Notes: generated from the letters alone by a model not told the origin. A stretch of 64,000 nucleotides of DNA from Mesorhizobium neociceri (GCF_013520985.1 NZ_JACDTY010000006.1:248001-312000), one strand, 5' to 3'; shown: positions 17,847-28,310, counted from the first letter of the stretch. A program made the numbers and translations.

Positions 17847-19358
17847 TCAGGCCGCGCTGTGCAGCGGACCGCCCGCCACTTCAGCCAGCAGGCGGTCGAG
17901 ATCGACATCGGTGTTGCGGTGCTCACCGACGATGGTCTGCTCGGACATCACCAGGATGCGGTCGGCGGTCTCCAGTGCCTCGTCGAGTTCGGTGACGAAC
18001 AAAAGCGTGGCGCGGCCATTGGCGCTGGCCCTCAGCTTGGCGGCGATGTCGCGCCGGGCCGAGATGTCGACGCCCTGGAATGGCTCGTCGAGAATGAACA
18101 GTCTCGCGTCCTGCGCCATCCAGCGCGCGACCATCACCTTCTGCTGGTTGCCGCCGGACAGCGTCGGCATCTCGTCTTTCTCCGAGCGGCAGACGATGCC
18201 GAGCTCGTCGATCTGCCGGCGGGCCGTCGTGCGTTCGAGCCCGCGCTTGAGTACGGCAAAGCGCGACATGCGCTTGTGGAAGGGAAGGCTGATGTTTTCC
18301 TGGATGTTGAAGCCGCCGACAATACCGTTTTCGCCACGGTCCTTGGCGACAAGGAACACGCCGGCCGCAATGGCCTCGCCTGTCGATGCGGGCGCATACG
18401 GCCTGCCGTTCAAATGCATCGTGCCTGACAGTGGCTTGCGCAGGCCGAACAGCGTCTCGGCCAGTGCAGTCTTGCCGACGCCGACGAGACCGGTGACGGC
18501 AACGACCTCGCCGTCGCCGAGTGTCAGCGAGAGGGGTCGCGCGCCCGGCGCAATGCGCAAGGCATCGATGGTCAGGATCGGCTTGGCCGCATTCCTCACT
18601 TCGATCCGGTCGAGATGGATCTTGCGGCCGAGCATGGCGTTGACAGCGCCCTCATAGTCGAGCGGTTTCTGGTCGAAGACGCCTGCGATGACGCCGTCAC
18701 GCATCGAGACGATGCGGTCGGCCAGCCGCCTGATGTCGGACATACGGTGTGAAATGTAGAGGATGGCGACGCCTTGCTCGCGCAGCCGGTCGAGCAGGGC
18801 GAACAGCCGATCGGCCTCGGCGCTGGACAGCGACGAGGTCGGCTCGTCGAGGATCAGCACTTTCGGCTGATGCGCCATGGCGCGCGCGATAGCCACCATC
18901 TGGCGGTCGGCAAGCGACAGGTCGCTGACCCGCGCCCTGAGGTCGATGGCGAGCCCCAAGCGGTCGGCGACCGCCCTCGCCTCACGGCGCACGCGGCCGG
19001 GATTGAAGAGCAGCGGCGCGCCCTTGCCGCTCAATCGGTCAAGCGTCAGATTGGTGGCGACATCGAGGTCGGCAACGACGCCGTCATTGATGTTCTGGTG
19101 AACGGTGACGACGCCGGCGCGGATCGCTTCAGCCGGCGTGTTCGGCGCGAAGTTGTCGCCAGCGAGGTGCATGGTACCGCCGGCATGGTCGTAGACGCCG
19201 CTGATGATTTTCACGAGGGTGGATTTACCGGCGCCGTTGGCGCCCATCAGCACGGTGATTTCACCGGCATGCAATTCGATCGAGACGCCGCCAAGCACCT
19301 CGATAAGGCCGAAGGACTTCCTCAGGCCGTCCACGCGGAACACGGCATCATTGCCCAT
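17847..19358 (-). CDS. Ribose-type sugar ABC transporter ATPase (two nucleotide-binding domains)
   Basis: This 503-residue protein has two fused ABC ATPase domains, as in RbsA/AraG. The first has Walker A GANGAGKST and signature SLADRQMVAIARAM. The second has a degenerate Walker A GLVGVGKTAL and a good signature LSGGNQQKVMVARWM, the usual asymmetry of this family. It powers the adjacent permease. The ATG at 19358 was chosen because GGGAGGA lies upstream and the family N terminus begins there; extending upstream would run through the palindromic promoter shared with mtnK. First gene of its operon. Confidence 0.9.
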   Translation of the reverse strand: MGNDAVFRVDGLRKSFGLIEVLGGVSIELHAGEITVLMGANGAGKSTLVKIISGVYDHAGGTMHLAGDNFAPNTPAEAIRAGVVTVHQNINDGVVADLDVATNLTLDRLSGKGAPLLFNPGRVRREARAVADRLGLAIDLRARVSDLSLADRQMVAIARAMAHQPKVLILDEPTSSLSSAEADRLFALLDRLREQGVAILYISHRMSDIRRLADRIVSMRDGVIAGVFDQKPLDYEGAVNAMLGRKIHLDRIEVRNAAKPILTIDALRIAPGARPLSLTLGDGEVVAVTGLVGVGKTALAETLFGLRKPLSGTMHLNGRPYAPASTGEAIAAGVFLVAKDRGENGIVGGFNIQENISLPFHKRMSRFAVLKRGLERTTARRQIDELGIVCRSEKDEMPTLSGGNQQKVMVARWMAQDARLFILDEPFQGVDISARRDIAAKLRASANGRATLLFVTELDEALETADRILVMSEQTIVGEHRNTDVDLDRLLAEVAGGPLHSAA

Positions 19359-19377
19359 TCGTTCCTCCCTGACGATG

Positions 19378-19440
19378 ACGCTATGGGCTATGTCATCAAT
19401 TGTCAACTCGATTGACAATTGCCAAACAGCTTCCTAGCTT
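19378..19440. promoter_or_regulatory. Divergent promoters and palindromic operator, ABC importer / mtnK
   Basis: CAATTGTCAA at 19397-19406 and TTGACAATTG at 19412-19421 form a perfect 10-bp dyad with a 5-nt spacer. Each arm carries TTGACA on its own strand. On the plus strand TTGACA (19412-19417) is 17 nt from TAGCTT (19435-19440), toward mtnK; on the minus strand TTGACA (19406-19401) is 17 nt from TAGCGT (19383-19378), toward the ATPase. A dimer bound here would cover both -35 boxes. The -10 matches are only partial. Confidence 0.6.
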
Positions 19441-19495
19441 GGCCCGGCCGCCATCGCTCCACTATGATTGGAGCGAGCAAGCGGGAGGATGAGGA

Positions 19496-20770
19496 ATGAC
19501 TGGGAAATTGCCGTTCGAAGCACTGTCGGTGGAGACGCTTACCGCGCGCCTCGGTACGAACGAAGCGCTGTGCGCCAGCATCGGCAAGGACACGAGCGCC
19601 TGGAAGGTGCGCGAGGTCGGCGATGGCAATCTGAACCTCGTCTTCATCGTCGAGGGCGCCTCGGGCGCAGCCGTCGTCAAGCAAGCCTTGCCCTATGTCC
19701 GCCTTGTCGGCGACAGCTGGCCGCTGCCGCTGAAGCGTTCCTTCTTCGAATATCACGCACTGACAAGGCAGGAAGCGCGCGCGCCGGGCTCGGTGCCGGC
19801 GATCTATCATTTCGACGAAGGCCAGGCGCTGATCATCATGGAGTATCTGGCGCCGCCGCACGTCATCCTACGCCGCGCCCTCATCGATGGCCGCCAGCTG
19901 CCGAACATTGCCAAGGATATCGGCCTGTTCATGGCCCGCACTTTGTTCCGCGGCTCCGATCTCTCGATGACGACCAAGGATCGCAAGGCCGACCTGGCGC
20001 TGTTCGCCGACAATGTCGAGCTCTGCGGCATCACCGAGGATCTGGTGTTTTCCGATCCCTATTTCGACGCCAAGCTGAACCGCCATACATCGCCGCAGCT
20101 TGACGGCCTGGTCGCCGAGCTGCGCGTCGACCGCGACCTCAAGGTCGAGGCGCAGCGGCTGAAGCATATCTTCGCCGCCAATGCCGAGACGCTGCTGCAT
20201 GGCGATCTGCATTCCGGCTCGATCATGGTCACCGATACCGAGACAAGGATGATCGATCCGGAGTTCGCCTTTTACGGTCCGATGGCCTTCGACGTCGGCA
20301 TGCTGCTCGCCAATTTCTGGATGTCCTTCTTCTCGCAGCGCGGCCACGAGCAGAACGGCAAGCGCGACGCGATGCGCGCCTATCTGCTCGAGGTCACCAA
20401 CGAGACATGGTCGGTGTTCCGCGCCGAATTCTCGGCTCTGTGGCGCAGCGAGCGCACCGGCATGCTTTACCAGAAGAGCCTGTTCGAGGATCAGGGCGAC
20501 GTCCTCGCCTCCGAGCAGGCGCTCGACCATGTGCTGCACCAGATATGGACCGACCTGCTCGGCTTTGCCGGCATCGAGGTGCACCGCCGCATTCTCGGCC
20601 TCGCTCACAATGCCGATTTCGAGACCATTGAAGACGAGGATCTGCGCGCCTCCTGCGAGGCCAAGGCGCTGAAGTTCGGACGCCACATCGCCGTCAACCG
20701 GCGCCATATCCACAGCATGGACGAGGTCAACAATCTGGCCACGCTGATCGAACGGGAGAGCAGGATTTGA
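19496..20770 (+). CDS. mtnK: S-methyl-5-thioribose kinase
   Basis: This 424-residue kinase phosphorylates 5-methylthioribose to its 1-phosphate in the methionine salvage pathway. It has the choline/aminoglycoside kinase fold. The N-terminal lobe shows [13 protein letters not shown] and [16 protein letters not shown], which are characteristic of MtnK. The catalytic loop is HGDLHSGS (His235, Asp237) and the metal-binding DPEF begins at Asp254. Length is usual. The ATG at 19496 has GGGAGGATGAGGA upstream. It overlaps mtnA by three nt and is divergent from a sugar ABC importer. Some relatives act on 5-deoxyribose instead or as well. Confidence 0.92.
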   Translation: MTGKLPFEALSVETLTARLGTNEALCASIGKDTSAWKVREVGDGNLNLVFIVEGASGAAVVKQALPYVRLVGDSWPLPLKRSFFEYHALTRQEARAPGSVPAIYHFDEGQALIIMEYLAPPHVILRRALIDGRQLPNIAKDIGLFMARTLFRGSDLSMTTKDRKADLALFADNVELCGITEDLVFSDPYFDAKLNRHTSPQLDGLVAELRVDRDLKVEAQRLKHIFAANAETLLHGDLHSGSIMVTDTETRMIDPEFAFYGPMAFDVGMLLANFWMSFFSQRGHEQNGKRDAMRAYLLEVTNETWSVFRAEFSALWRSERTGMLYQKSLFEDQGDVLASEQALDHVLHQIWTDLLGFAGIEVHRRILGLAHNADFETIEDEDLRASCEAKALKFGRHIAVNRRHIHSMDEVNNLATLIERESRI

Positions 20771-21861
20771 ACGTCGGCGATCGCCATTACCGCACCATCT
20801 GGCTGAGCGACGACAAGCGTTCGGTCGAGATCATCGACCAGCGCTGGCTGCCGCATGAATTTCGCGTGGAAAGGATCGGCACGGTCGACGGCATCGCCAC
20901 CGCGATCCGCGACATGTGGGTGCGCGGCGCACCGCTGATCGGCGTCACCGCGGCCTACGGCGTCGCCATCCAGATGCTGGACGATCCGTCGGACGAAGCC
21001 CTCGACGCGGTCTGGGAGAGCCTGCACAAGACGCGGCCGACTGCGATCAATTTGCGCTGGGCGCTGGACGAGATGCGGCGCTCCTTGAAACCGATCGCAC
21101 CGGCGCAACGCGCAGAAGCCGCTTACAAGCGCGCCGCCGAAATCGCCGACGAGGATGTCGGGTTAAACCGCGCCATCGGCGAAAACGGGCTTGCCATCAT
21201 CAAGGAGATCGCGGCGCGCAAGAAGCCGGGCGAGCCGGTCAACATCCTTACCCATTGCAATGCCGGCTGGCTGGCGACGGTCGACTACGGCACCGCCACG
21301 TCGCCGATCTATCTCGCCGTCGAGGCCGGCATTCCTGTCCATGTCTACGTCGACGAGACGCGGCCGCGCAACCAGGGCGCCCAGCTGACCGCCTGGGAGA
21401 TGGCCGGCCACGGCGTGCCGCACACGCTGATCGTCGACAATGCCGGCGGCCATCTGATGCAGCATGGCGACATCGACATGGTGATCGTCGGCACAGACCG
21501 CACGACGGCCAACGGCGATGTCTGCAACAAGATCGGCACCTATCTCAAGGCGCTCGCCGCCGCCGACAATGACGTGCCGTTCTATGTCGCGCTGCCGTCG
21601 CCGACCATCGACTGGACGGTGGGTGACGGGCTGACCGAGATCCCGATCGAGGAGCGCTCCGGCGACGAGGTGTCCTTGGTCTGGGGCAAGACCGCGGACG
21701 GCAAGATCGCGCAGGTGCGGGTTTCGCCTGAGGCGACGCCAGCGGCCAATCCTGCCTTCGATGTGACGCCGGCAAGGTTGGTGACCGGGCTGATCACCGA
21801 GCGCGGGGTGGCGAAGGCCTCGCGTGAGGGGTTGAAGGCTATGTTTCCGGAGCGGGGATAA
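20767..21861 (+). CDS. mtnA: S-methyl-5-thioribose-1-phosphate isomerase
   Basis: This 364-residue enzyme converts the aldose 5-methylthioribose 1-phosphate into methylthioribulose 1-phosphate, the step after MtnK. The family's catalytic cysteine is Cys164 in THCNAGW and the aspartate is Asp244 in [10 protein letters not shown]. The [13 protein letters not shown] motif is near residue 50. The start is a TTG at 20767 that overlaps the mtnK stop in the four bases TTGA, implying translational coupling; GGAGAGCAGGA precedes it. No dehydratase (mtnB) or later classical salvage gene follows, so the product may go into a shunt through an aldolase. Confidence 0.94.
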   Translation: MNVGDRHYRTIWLSDDKRSVEIIDQRWLPHEFRVERIGTVDGIATAIRDMWVRGAPLIGVTAAYGVAIQMLDDPSDEALDAVWESLHKTRPTAINLRWALDEMRRSLKPIAPAQRAEAAYKRAAEIADEDVGLNRAIGENGLAIIKEIAARKKPGEPVNILTHCNAGWLATVDYGTATSPIYLAVEAGIPVHVYVDETRPRNQGAQLTAWEMAGHGVPHTLIVDNAGGHLMQHGDIDMVIVGTDRTTANGDVCNKIGTYLKALAAADNDVPFYVALPSPTIDWTVGDGLTEIPIEERSGDEVSLVWGKTADGKIAQVRVSPEATPAANPAFDVTPARLVTGLITERGVAKASREGLKAMFPERG

Positions 21862-21867
21862 CAGCCA

Positions 21868-22048
21868 ATCTCCCCCCTCGTGGGGGAGATGTCCGGCAGG
21901 ACAGAGGGGGGCGCTGTCCCGCCAGCATAGCAATACTTGGATTGAGCCTGCTAACTTTCCCAATCCGATGGCTTCACGAACGAGATCGGCCGCGATCCTT
22001 CGCGCCCCCCTCTGCCCTGCCGGGCATCTCCCCCACGAGGGGGGAGAT
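21868..22048. repeat. Long intergenic inverted-repeat element C
   Basis: ATCTCCCCCCTCGTGG-type sequence from 21868 is mirrored by a CCACGAGGGGGGAGAT-type arm ending at 22048; inner arms GGGGGGCGC and GCGCCCCCC continue the symmetry. Each arm is itself a small hairpin. It separates mtnA from the FMN riboswitch and likely helps end mtn transcription. Confidence 0.7.
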
Positions 22049-22102
22049 CGGCTAATCACCGATTGACAGCCCCTTCCCACCCTTCCATACCTCCCTCGTT
22101 AA

Positions 22103-22795
<693 letters not shown>

Positions 22796-22953
22796 GCCAA
22801 GGAAAACGCCCGGATTTCAGCCCTGCAACAAGAATTGCGGCCTCGGCGGCTGCTGACGGTTGCCGTTCTGCCGAAATCCGGCCAGAAGCATCTGGGTCGG
22901 CAACCGGCCGGCCCGCGACGTTGCGCTTGAAACCAGATACGGGAGACTATTGG

Positions 22954-24018
22954 GTGGCTCGCATAACACTGAGACAATTGCTCGATCACGCCGCCGAATA
23001 CGGCTACGGCGTACCCGCTTTCAACATGAACAATATGGAACAGGGCCTCGCCATCATGGAGGCGGCCGAGGAGACCAAGTCGCCGGTCATCCTGCAGGCC
23101 AGCCGCGGCGCCCGCGCCTACGCCAATGACGTGGTGCTCGCCAAGCTGATCGACGCGCTGGTCGAAATCCACCCCGACATTCCGGTCTGCATGCATCTCG
23201 ACCACGGCAACAACGAAGCCACTTGCGTCACCGCCATCCAGTACGGCTTCACCTCGGTGATGATGGACGGCTCGCTGAAGGAAGACGGCAAGACGCCGGC
23301 CGACTATGCCTATAACTCAGGCATCACCCGGCGCGTCGTCGACATGGCGCATTGGGGCGGCGTGTCGGTCGAAGGCGAGATCGGCGTGCTCGGCTCGCTC
23401 GAGAGCGGCGGCGGCGAGCAGGAAGACGGCCACGGCGTCGAGGGCGCGATCAGCCACGACCAGCTTTTGACCGATCCGGTTCAGGCGGTGGAGTTCGTCA
23501 AGGACACCCATGTCGACGCGCTGGCGGTGGCCATGGGCACCAGCCACGGCGCCTACAAATTCTCGCGCAAGCCGGACGGCGCGGTGCTGGCGATGAACGT
23601 CATCGAGGAGATCCACCGCCGGCTGCCCAACATGCATCTGGTCATGCACGGCTCGTCCTCTGTGCCGGAGGACCTGCAGGAGATCATCAACAAATATGGC
23701 GGCCAGATGAAGCCGACCTGGGGTGTGCCGGTGGAGGAGATCCAGCGCGGCATCAAGCACGGCGTGCGCAAGATCAACATCGACACCGACAACCGCATGG
23801 CGCTGACCGGCGCCATCCGCAAGGTGCTGACCGAGAACCCGAGCGAGTTCGATCCGCGCAAATATCTGACGCCGGCGATGGCCGCGATGAGGAAGCTGTG
23901 CAAGGAGCGCTTCGAGCAGTTCGGCACCGCCGGCAACGCGCAGAAGATCAAGCCGCTGCCGGTTGCTGAGATGGCCAAGCGGTACAAGTCAGGTAGTCTT
24001 GATCCGAAGTTTGGGTGA
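22954..24018 (+). CDS. fba: Class II fructose-bisphosphate aldolase
   Basis: This 354-residue zinc enzyme reversibly cleaves fructose 1,6-bisphosphate to dihydroxyacetone phosphate and glyceraldehyde 3-phosphate. [18 protein letters not shown] is near the N terminus, the catalytic and metal-binding MHLDHGNN has Asp83 and His84, and [14 protein letters not shown] and [11 protein letters not shown] complete the site. It matches the long Calvin-type (CbbA-like) subclass. The start is a GTG at 22954 with GGGAGA eight nt upstream; the frame is open further upstream without homology. It stands alone between two repeat-rich gaps. Confidence 0.92.
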   Translation: MARITLRQLLDHAAEYGYGVPAFNMNNMEQGLAIMEAAEETKSPVILQASRGARAYANDVVLAKLIDALVEIHPDIPVCMHLDHGNNEATCVTAIQYGFTSVMMDGSLKEDGKTPADYAYNSGITRRVVDMAHWGGVSVEGEIGVLGSLESGGGEQEDGHGVEGAISHDQLLTDPVQAVEFVKDTHVDALAVAMGTSHGAYKFSRKPDGAVLAMNVIEEIHRRLPNMHLVMHGSSSVPEDLQEIINKYGGQMKPTWGVPVEEIQRGIKHGVRKINIDTDNRMALTGAIRKVLTENPSEFDPRKYLTPAMAAMRKLCKERFEQFGTAGNAQKIKPLPVAEMAKRYKSGSLDPKFG

Positions 24019-24033
24019 GTTGACCTGACCTTA

Positions 24034-24177
24034 CCTTCTCCCCTTGTGGGAGAGGGTGTCGCCGAAGGCGACGGATGAGGGGTGTTCCAGCGGAGTGAGG
24101 CGTTGGCGTTTCCTGGAACACCCCTCATCCGTCTCGGCGCTGCGCGCCGATCCACCTTCTCTCACAAGGGGAGAAGG
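24034..24177. repeat. Long intergenic inverted-repeat element D
   Basis: CCTTCTCCCCTTGTG at 24034 is mirrored by a CACAAGGGGAGAAGG arm ending at 24177, with a second nested pair GGGGTGTTCCA and TGGAACACCCC in the middle. It lies between the convergent aldolase and glycosidase genes and probably terminates both. Confidence 0.7.
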
Positions 24178-24198
24178 AAAGAGAGGGCGGTGCCGCTC

Positions 24199-25485
24199 TC
24201 ACGCTCTTCTTAGAAACTCAATCACCATCGCCGCCGTCCAGGTGAAGCGGCCGCCACCTAATGGCCCCCCGGTGAGCGGGTCGTAATATTCGGCAAAGCC
24301 GCTCTCCCGGATCAGGTCGAGGCTGGACTGGGTGATGCGCCGGGCGACGTCGCCACGGCCGCCAGCAGTAAGCCCGTCGGCGATCATGTAGTTGACGACC
24401 AGCCAGACCGGGCCGCGCCAGTAGCGCTTGGCGTCGAGGCGCGGATCGTCGGGATCGTGTGATGGCACGACATAGCGCGCTCTGCCGGCAAGATGCTCGA
24501 CGCGCGCCGCGAGCGCCGCCGCGCGAAGTTCTGGAATGGCCGCGAAGGCGGCCAAGATACCGCCGACGGAGGCGCTGTCGATCAGCTGGCCTGTGGTGCG
24601 GTCGAGACAGAGATATTGGCCGTGCGCGTCGCTCCACAGCCGCTCCATCGCCGTCAGGCCCTTTTGGGCACGGTCGCGGTTGGCTTCGGCGATCTTGCTC
24701 TCGCCGAGCGCTTCGGCGAGATCGGCAAGGTCGGCGCAGGCGCGGATGAGGATGGCGTTGAAGCCGGGGTCGACGACCTGGAACGGCGAAGCGTCGTGCA
24801 GCCTGGCATTGTCCCAGCCGAGTGAGCGAAAATGCTGCAGCAGCCAGAGATAGCGGTCGTATTGCTCTTTCGTCGGGCGGTGCGCCGGATCGGCATGCAG
24901 CGTGTCGCGACGCGTGTAGGGCTCGACGCCTTCGGTGGGCACGCGCTCGAACGCATCGTCCCAGTCGATGGAATTGTCGCGGCCGGATTCCCAGGGATGG
25001 ATGATGGCGACCAGCCCCTCGCCTTTGGGATCGCGGTTTTCGTAGAACCAGCGGTGCCAGGCATCGATCTTGGGCAGCAGAGCGCGCGCCCGCGCGGCCG
25101 CCAATGTCTTGTCCCTGGCGCGGTCGAACAGGCGGCGCACGGCAAAGCCGGCGACGGCCGGCTGGGTGATGCCGGAAGTCTCTGTCGGCCGACCCGTGCG
25201 CCAGACATCGGGCCCGGGAAAATAGCCGTCGTTCCAGACATGGAAGATGATGTGCGGCACCATGCCGTCCGGCCATTGGTGGGCAAACAAAGTGTCGATC
25301 TCGGTCCAGGCGCGCGCCTCGTCGTAGTGGGCAAGACCAAGCGCGGTCAGGCAGGAATCCCAGTTCCACTGGAAGGGGTAAAGACCTTTGGTCGGGATGG
25401 TGTAGGCGCCTTGGTCGTTTTCCCTGAGCACCTCGACGGCGCGGGCGATGGTTTCGTCGACGGCTAGAGAAGTCATGGAAGGCAT
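24199..25485 (-). CDS. GH63/MGH1-like glycoside hydrolase
   Basis: This 428-residue protein has the alpha/alpha-barrel of the GH63 and mannosylglycerate-hydrolase-like family. FQWNWDSCLTALGLAHYDE is near residue 50. HPWESGRDNS places the likely acid at Asp170, and FAEYYDPLTG places the likely base at Glu399, before a FTWTAAMVIEFL end. No signal peptide is visible, so it should act in the cytosol on a sugar delivered by the importer encoded just upstream. The ATG at 25485 was chosen because it starts 14 nt (three codons plus) after the ATPase stop; an ATG at 25476 is possible. Substrate is uncertain: glucosyl- or mannosyl-glycerate and alpha-glucosides are candidates. Confidence 0.8.
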   Translation of the reverse strand: MPSMTSLAVDETIARAVEVLRENDQGAYTIPTKGLYPFQWNWDSCLTALGLAHYDEARAWTEIDTLFAHQWPDGMVPHIIFHVWNDGYFPGPDVWRTGRPTETSGITQPAVAGFAVRRLFDRARDKTLAAARARALLPKIDAWHRWFYENRDPKGEGLVAIIHPWESGRDNSIDWDDAFERVPTEGVEPYTRRDTLHADPAHRPTKEQYDRYLWLLQHFRSLGWDNARLHDASPFQVVDPGFNAILIRACADLADLAEALGESKIAEANRDRAQKGLTAMERLWSDAHGQYLCLDRTTGQLIDSASVGGILAAFAAIPELRAAALAARVEHLAGRARYVVPSHDPDDPRLDAKRYWRGPVWLVVNYMIADGLTAGGRGDVARRITQSSLDLIRESGFAEYYDPLTGGPLGGGRFTWTAAMVIEFLRRA

Positions 25486-25498
25486 TTGTCTTTCTGGT

Positions 25499-26539
25499 TC
25501 AAAGGGCATTGGTGGTTTCGGGATCGAACCAGCGGATGCGGTCGGCTTTGGGCGCGAGCCGCAGATCCTCGCCGACCTTGATGCCGGCGTTAGAGTCCAG
25601 GGTGGCGCGGAACAGGCCGCCCTCAACATCGCAAGTGACCAGCGTGTGCGGCCCGAGCGGCTCGATGACGCGCACGGTTGCGTGCAGGCCTTCGCTGCCG
25701 GCATCGACGTCTTCCGGGCGGATGGCGAATTCTATTGTCTGCTTGTCCGATTTCGGGCCGGCCAACGTCAGTCCGGCGACGCTCCAGCTGCCATTTCCGG
25801 CCTTGGTCGCTGGGACAAAATTCATCGGCGGATTGCCGATGAAGGAGCCGACGAAACGCGCCGCCGGATTGCGGTAGACCTCGACCGGCGACGCGGCCTG
25901 GACGATGCGGCCCTGATGCATGACCGCGATGCGGTCGGCAAGGCTCATCGCTTCGACCTGGTCGTGGGTGACGTAGATGGTGGTGGTCTTCGATGCCGCG
26001 AGCACGCCCTTGAGTTCGGCCCGCATTTCCAGCCGCAGCAAAGCGTCGAGATTGGACAGCGGCTCGTCCATCAGGATGACATCCGGCTCCATGGCGAGTG
26101 CGCGGGCGACCGCGACACGCTGGCGCTGGCCGCCGGACAGCTGGCCGGAATAGCGCTTCAACAGTTGCTCGATGTGCATGAGTTCGGCGGTGCGGTTGAC
26201 GCGGCGCTCGACATCGGCCTGCGGCAGTTTCTTCATGCGCAGGCCGAAGGCAATGTTTTCGAACACGGTCAGATGCGGGAAGACGGCGTAGTTCTGGAAC
26301 ACCATGGCGATGCCGCGCTCGCGCGGTGTCAGATGGTCGACACGGCGGCCACCGATCCAGACCTCGCCCTGGCTCGGCGTCTCCAGCCCGGCGACAATGC
26401 GCAGCAGCGTAGTCTTGCCGCAGCCGGACGCGCCGAGCAGCACCATGAATTCCTGGTCGGCAATGGCGAGGTCGACCTGATGCAAAGCGGTGAAGCCACC
26501 GAAGCGTTTGGCCACGCCCTTGATCGCGATTTCAGCCAT
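25499..26539 (-). CDS. Sugar ABC transporter ATPase (MalK/UgpC type)
   Basis: This 346-residue ATPase energises the MalFG-like permeases encoded upstream. Walker A is GASGCGKTT (about residue 40), the signature is LSGGQRQRVAVARALA, Walker B is VILMDEPLSNLD, and the C-terminal third is the TOBE-type regulatory domain of the MalK/UgpC group. The ATG at 26539 is 21 nt after the permease stop. It is followed almost immediately by the glycosidase gene. Confidence 0.92.
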   Translation of the reverse strand: MAEIAIKGVAKRFGGFTALHQVDLAIADQEFMVLLGASGCGKTTLLRIVAGLETPSQGEVWIGGRRVDHLTPRERGIAMVFQNYAVFPHLTVFENIAFGLRMKKLPQADVERRVNRTAELMHIEQLLKRYSGQLSGGQRQRVAVARALAMEPDVILMDEPLSNLDALLRLEMRAELKGVLAASKTTTIYVTHDQVEAMSLADRIAVMHQGRIVQAASPVEVYRNPAARFVGSFIGNPPMNFVPATKAGNGSWSVAGLTLAGPKSDKQTIEFAIRPEDVDAGSEGLHATVRVIEPLGPHTLVTCDVEGGLFRATLDSNAGIKVGEDLRLAPKADRIRWFDPETTNAL

Positions 26540-26560
26540 GGGCCTTCTCCGTGTCGCGTG

Positions 26561-27406
26561 TCATCGGTTGGCGATCCCCCACATGGCGAACAGATATTTG
26601 CGCACGGCGAAGATGAAGATCAGCGCCGGCACGACCAGCGCCGCGCCGCCGGCAAATTTGAGGTAGAGCGGCGACTCGCCGAGGCTTTGCAGAAGGAAGG
26701 CGGTCAGCGTGCGGTTCTCGATGGTGAGCACTGCGGCGGCAAACACCTCGTTCCAGGAGATGGTGAAGGCGAACACGGCCGAGGCCGCGATGCCGGGCAG
26801 CGCCAGCGGCAGGATGACCTTGCGAAAGGCCTGCAGCCTGGTGCAGCCCAATGTCCAGGCGGCTTCCTCGAGTTCGACCGGAATGCCGGAGAACAGCGAG
26901 AAGGTGATCAGCACCGCAAAGGGCAGCGCCAGCGTGGTGTGGACCAGCGCCAGGCCGATGGCGGTGTCGTCGAGGCCGGTGCGGATGAACATCACCGCCA
27001 GCGGCAACGCCAGCAGCGGCAGCGGGAACGCCCGCGTCATCAGCACCAGGAAACGGAAGGTGCCCTTGCCCGGGAAATCGAAACGCGACAGCGCATAGCC
27101 GGCCGGCGCGCCGAAGCCGATCGACAGGATCATCGTCAGCGTGGCGACGAGAACCGAGTTCCACAGTGCCCTGGCAACGCCGGCGAAATTGACGAAGAAC
27201 GACAGACTGCCGAGATCGAAGGCGGGGAAGAAACGCTTGGGGAAAGCGGTCACCGCATCGGGTGACGACAGCGCATTGACGATCAGCAGATAGATCGGCA
27301 GCAGCACCCAGACGCAGAGCAGGATGGCGGTGGCGATCAGCAGCCAGTCGCCGGCCTTGCGCGCATCCGCGACTGCCGCGACCGGGGCCTGCGTGACCGC
27401 GCTCAT
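26561..27406 (-). CDS. Sugar ABC transporter permease (MalG type)
   Basis: This 281-residue inner-membrane protein has six hydrophobic helices and the ATPase-coupling loop ELEEAAWTLGCTRLQAFRKVILPLALPG near residue 190, the EAA motif of CUT1 permeases. It pairs with the permease encoded immediately upstream, with which it overlaps by the four bases ATGA, so the two are probably translated together. Confidence 0.9.
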   Translation of the reverse strand: MSAVTQAPVAAVADARKAGDWLLIATAILLCVWVLLPIYLLIVNALSSPDAVTAFPKRFFPAFDLGSLSFFVNFAGVARALWNSVLVATLTMILSIGFGAPAGYALSRFDFPGKGTFRFLVLMTRAFPLPLLALPLAVMFIRTGLDDTAIGLALVHTTLALPFAVLITFSLFSGIPVELEEAAWTLGCTRLQAFRKVILPLALPGIAASAVFAFTISWNEVFAAAVLTIENRTLTAFLLQSLGESPLYLKFAGGAALVVPALIFIFAVRKYLFAMWGIANR

Positions 27407-28248
27407 ATGCGTGCCTCCTTGGGCACGCGCAGCACTCTAAGGAAGAACAGCGTGAAGCCGATCGAGATGGCGAGGATGAGCAGCGCCGAGGCGGCGGCGA
27501 CGTTGCTGTCCTGTAGCGTGAATTGCCAGTTGTAGGTCTCGCCCATCAGCACCGGCAGATTGGTGCCGCCAAGGGCTGCGACGACGGCGAAGACCTCGAA
27601 GGCGAGGATGACGCGCAGGATGATCGCCGTCTGCAGACTGGGGCGCAGCAACGGCAGCGTGATGCGCACGAAGCGCTTCCACGGGCCGGCGCCGAACACT
27701 TCCGCCGCTTCGTAATATTCCTTGGGGATGAGCCCCATGCCGGCGACAAGGATGACCATCATGATGGCGGTTGCGCGCCAGATCTCGGCCAGCGCGACGG
27801 CGATGAAGATGGTGAGTTTGCTCTGGTAGCCGAGGAACATGATCGGGCGGTCGACGACGCCGAGGTGGGAAAGCAGCGTGTTGAGGAAACCGGACTGGTC
27901 GAAGATGGCGAGCCAGATCAGGCCGGCGGCAAGGTCAGAGATGCCGAGCGGAATGGCGAAGATGTAGAGCGCTGCACTGCGCCCGGTTTCCAGCCGCGAC
28001 ACCACGCTCGCCATTAGCAGCGCCATCACCAGCTGGATCGGCACGACGATTGCCGCGAGCAGCAGCGTGTTGCGCACGGTGACCGGAAACTTCCAGCTGC
28101 CGGCCATGGTGCGGAAATTGTCGAGCGTGAAGGCGCCATCGCGGGTCACGGCCTCAAAGGCGACCAGCACGAACGGATAGAGGAAGAAGATGCACAGGAA
28201 CAAGGTCGCCGGCATCAGCAGCAGATAGGGCAGAGCCTTGCCGTGCAT
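27403..28248 (-). CDS. Sugar ABC transporter permease (MalF type)
   Basis: This 281-residue inner-membrane permease has an N-terminal helix LLLMPATLFLCIFFLYPFVL and the EAA coupling motif EYYEAAEVFGAGPWKRFVRI near residue 185. The ATG at 28248 follows AAGGAC; the frame is open further but without homology. It is the second transport gene after the binding protein, from which it is separated by a 187-nt spacer full of repeats and hairpins. Confidence 0.9.
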   Translation of the reverse strand: MHGKALPYLLLMPATLFLCIFFLYPFVLVAFEAVTRDGAFTLDNFRTMAGSWKFPVTVRNTLLLAAIVVPIQLVMALLMASVVSRLETGRSAALYIFAIPLGISDLAAGLIWLAIFDQSGFLNTLLSHLGVVDRPIMFLGYQSKLTIFIAVALAEIWRATAIMMVILVAGMGLIPKEYYEAAEVFGAGPWKRFVRITLPLLRPSLQTAIILRVILAFEVFAVVAALGGTNLPVLMGETYNWQFTLQDSNVAAASALLILAISIGFTLFFLRVLRVPKEARI

Positions 28249-28264
28249 GGTGATGTCCTTTGTT

Positions 28265-28303
28265 GCGGCCAAGTGGTGCGGCCAAGCGGTGCGGTCAAGC
28301 GGT
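28265..28303. repeat. Three tandem 13-bp repeats
   Basis: GCGGCCAAGTGGT, GCGGCCAAGCGGT and GCGGTCAAGCGGT follow one another directly at 28265, 28278 and 28291, just upstream of the MalF-type permease start. The unit differs by one or two bases per copy. No function can be assigned. Confidence 0.75.
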
Positions 28304-28310
28304 GCAGTCT

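Noticed and set aside
22810..22881. Inverted repeat CCGGATTTC / GAAATCCGG after ribH2 as a terminator
   Set aside because: The arms are 9 bp with a spacer over 50 nt and no T tract, so the structure is not convincing.
25448..27265. Plus-strand frame of about 600 codons across the importer ATPase and permease
   Set aside because: Antisense to two clear ABC transporter genes; the protein is rich in Gln/Arg/Asp and has no domain.
28265..28303. CRISPR-like repeat array
   Set aside because: The three 13-bp units are directly tandem with no spacers and no cas gene is in the window.
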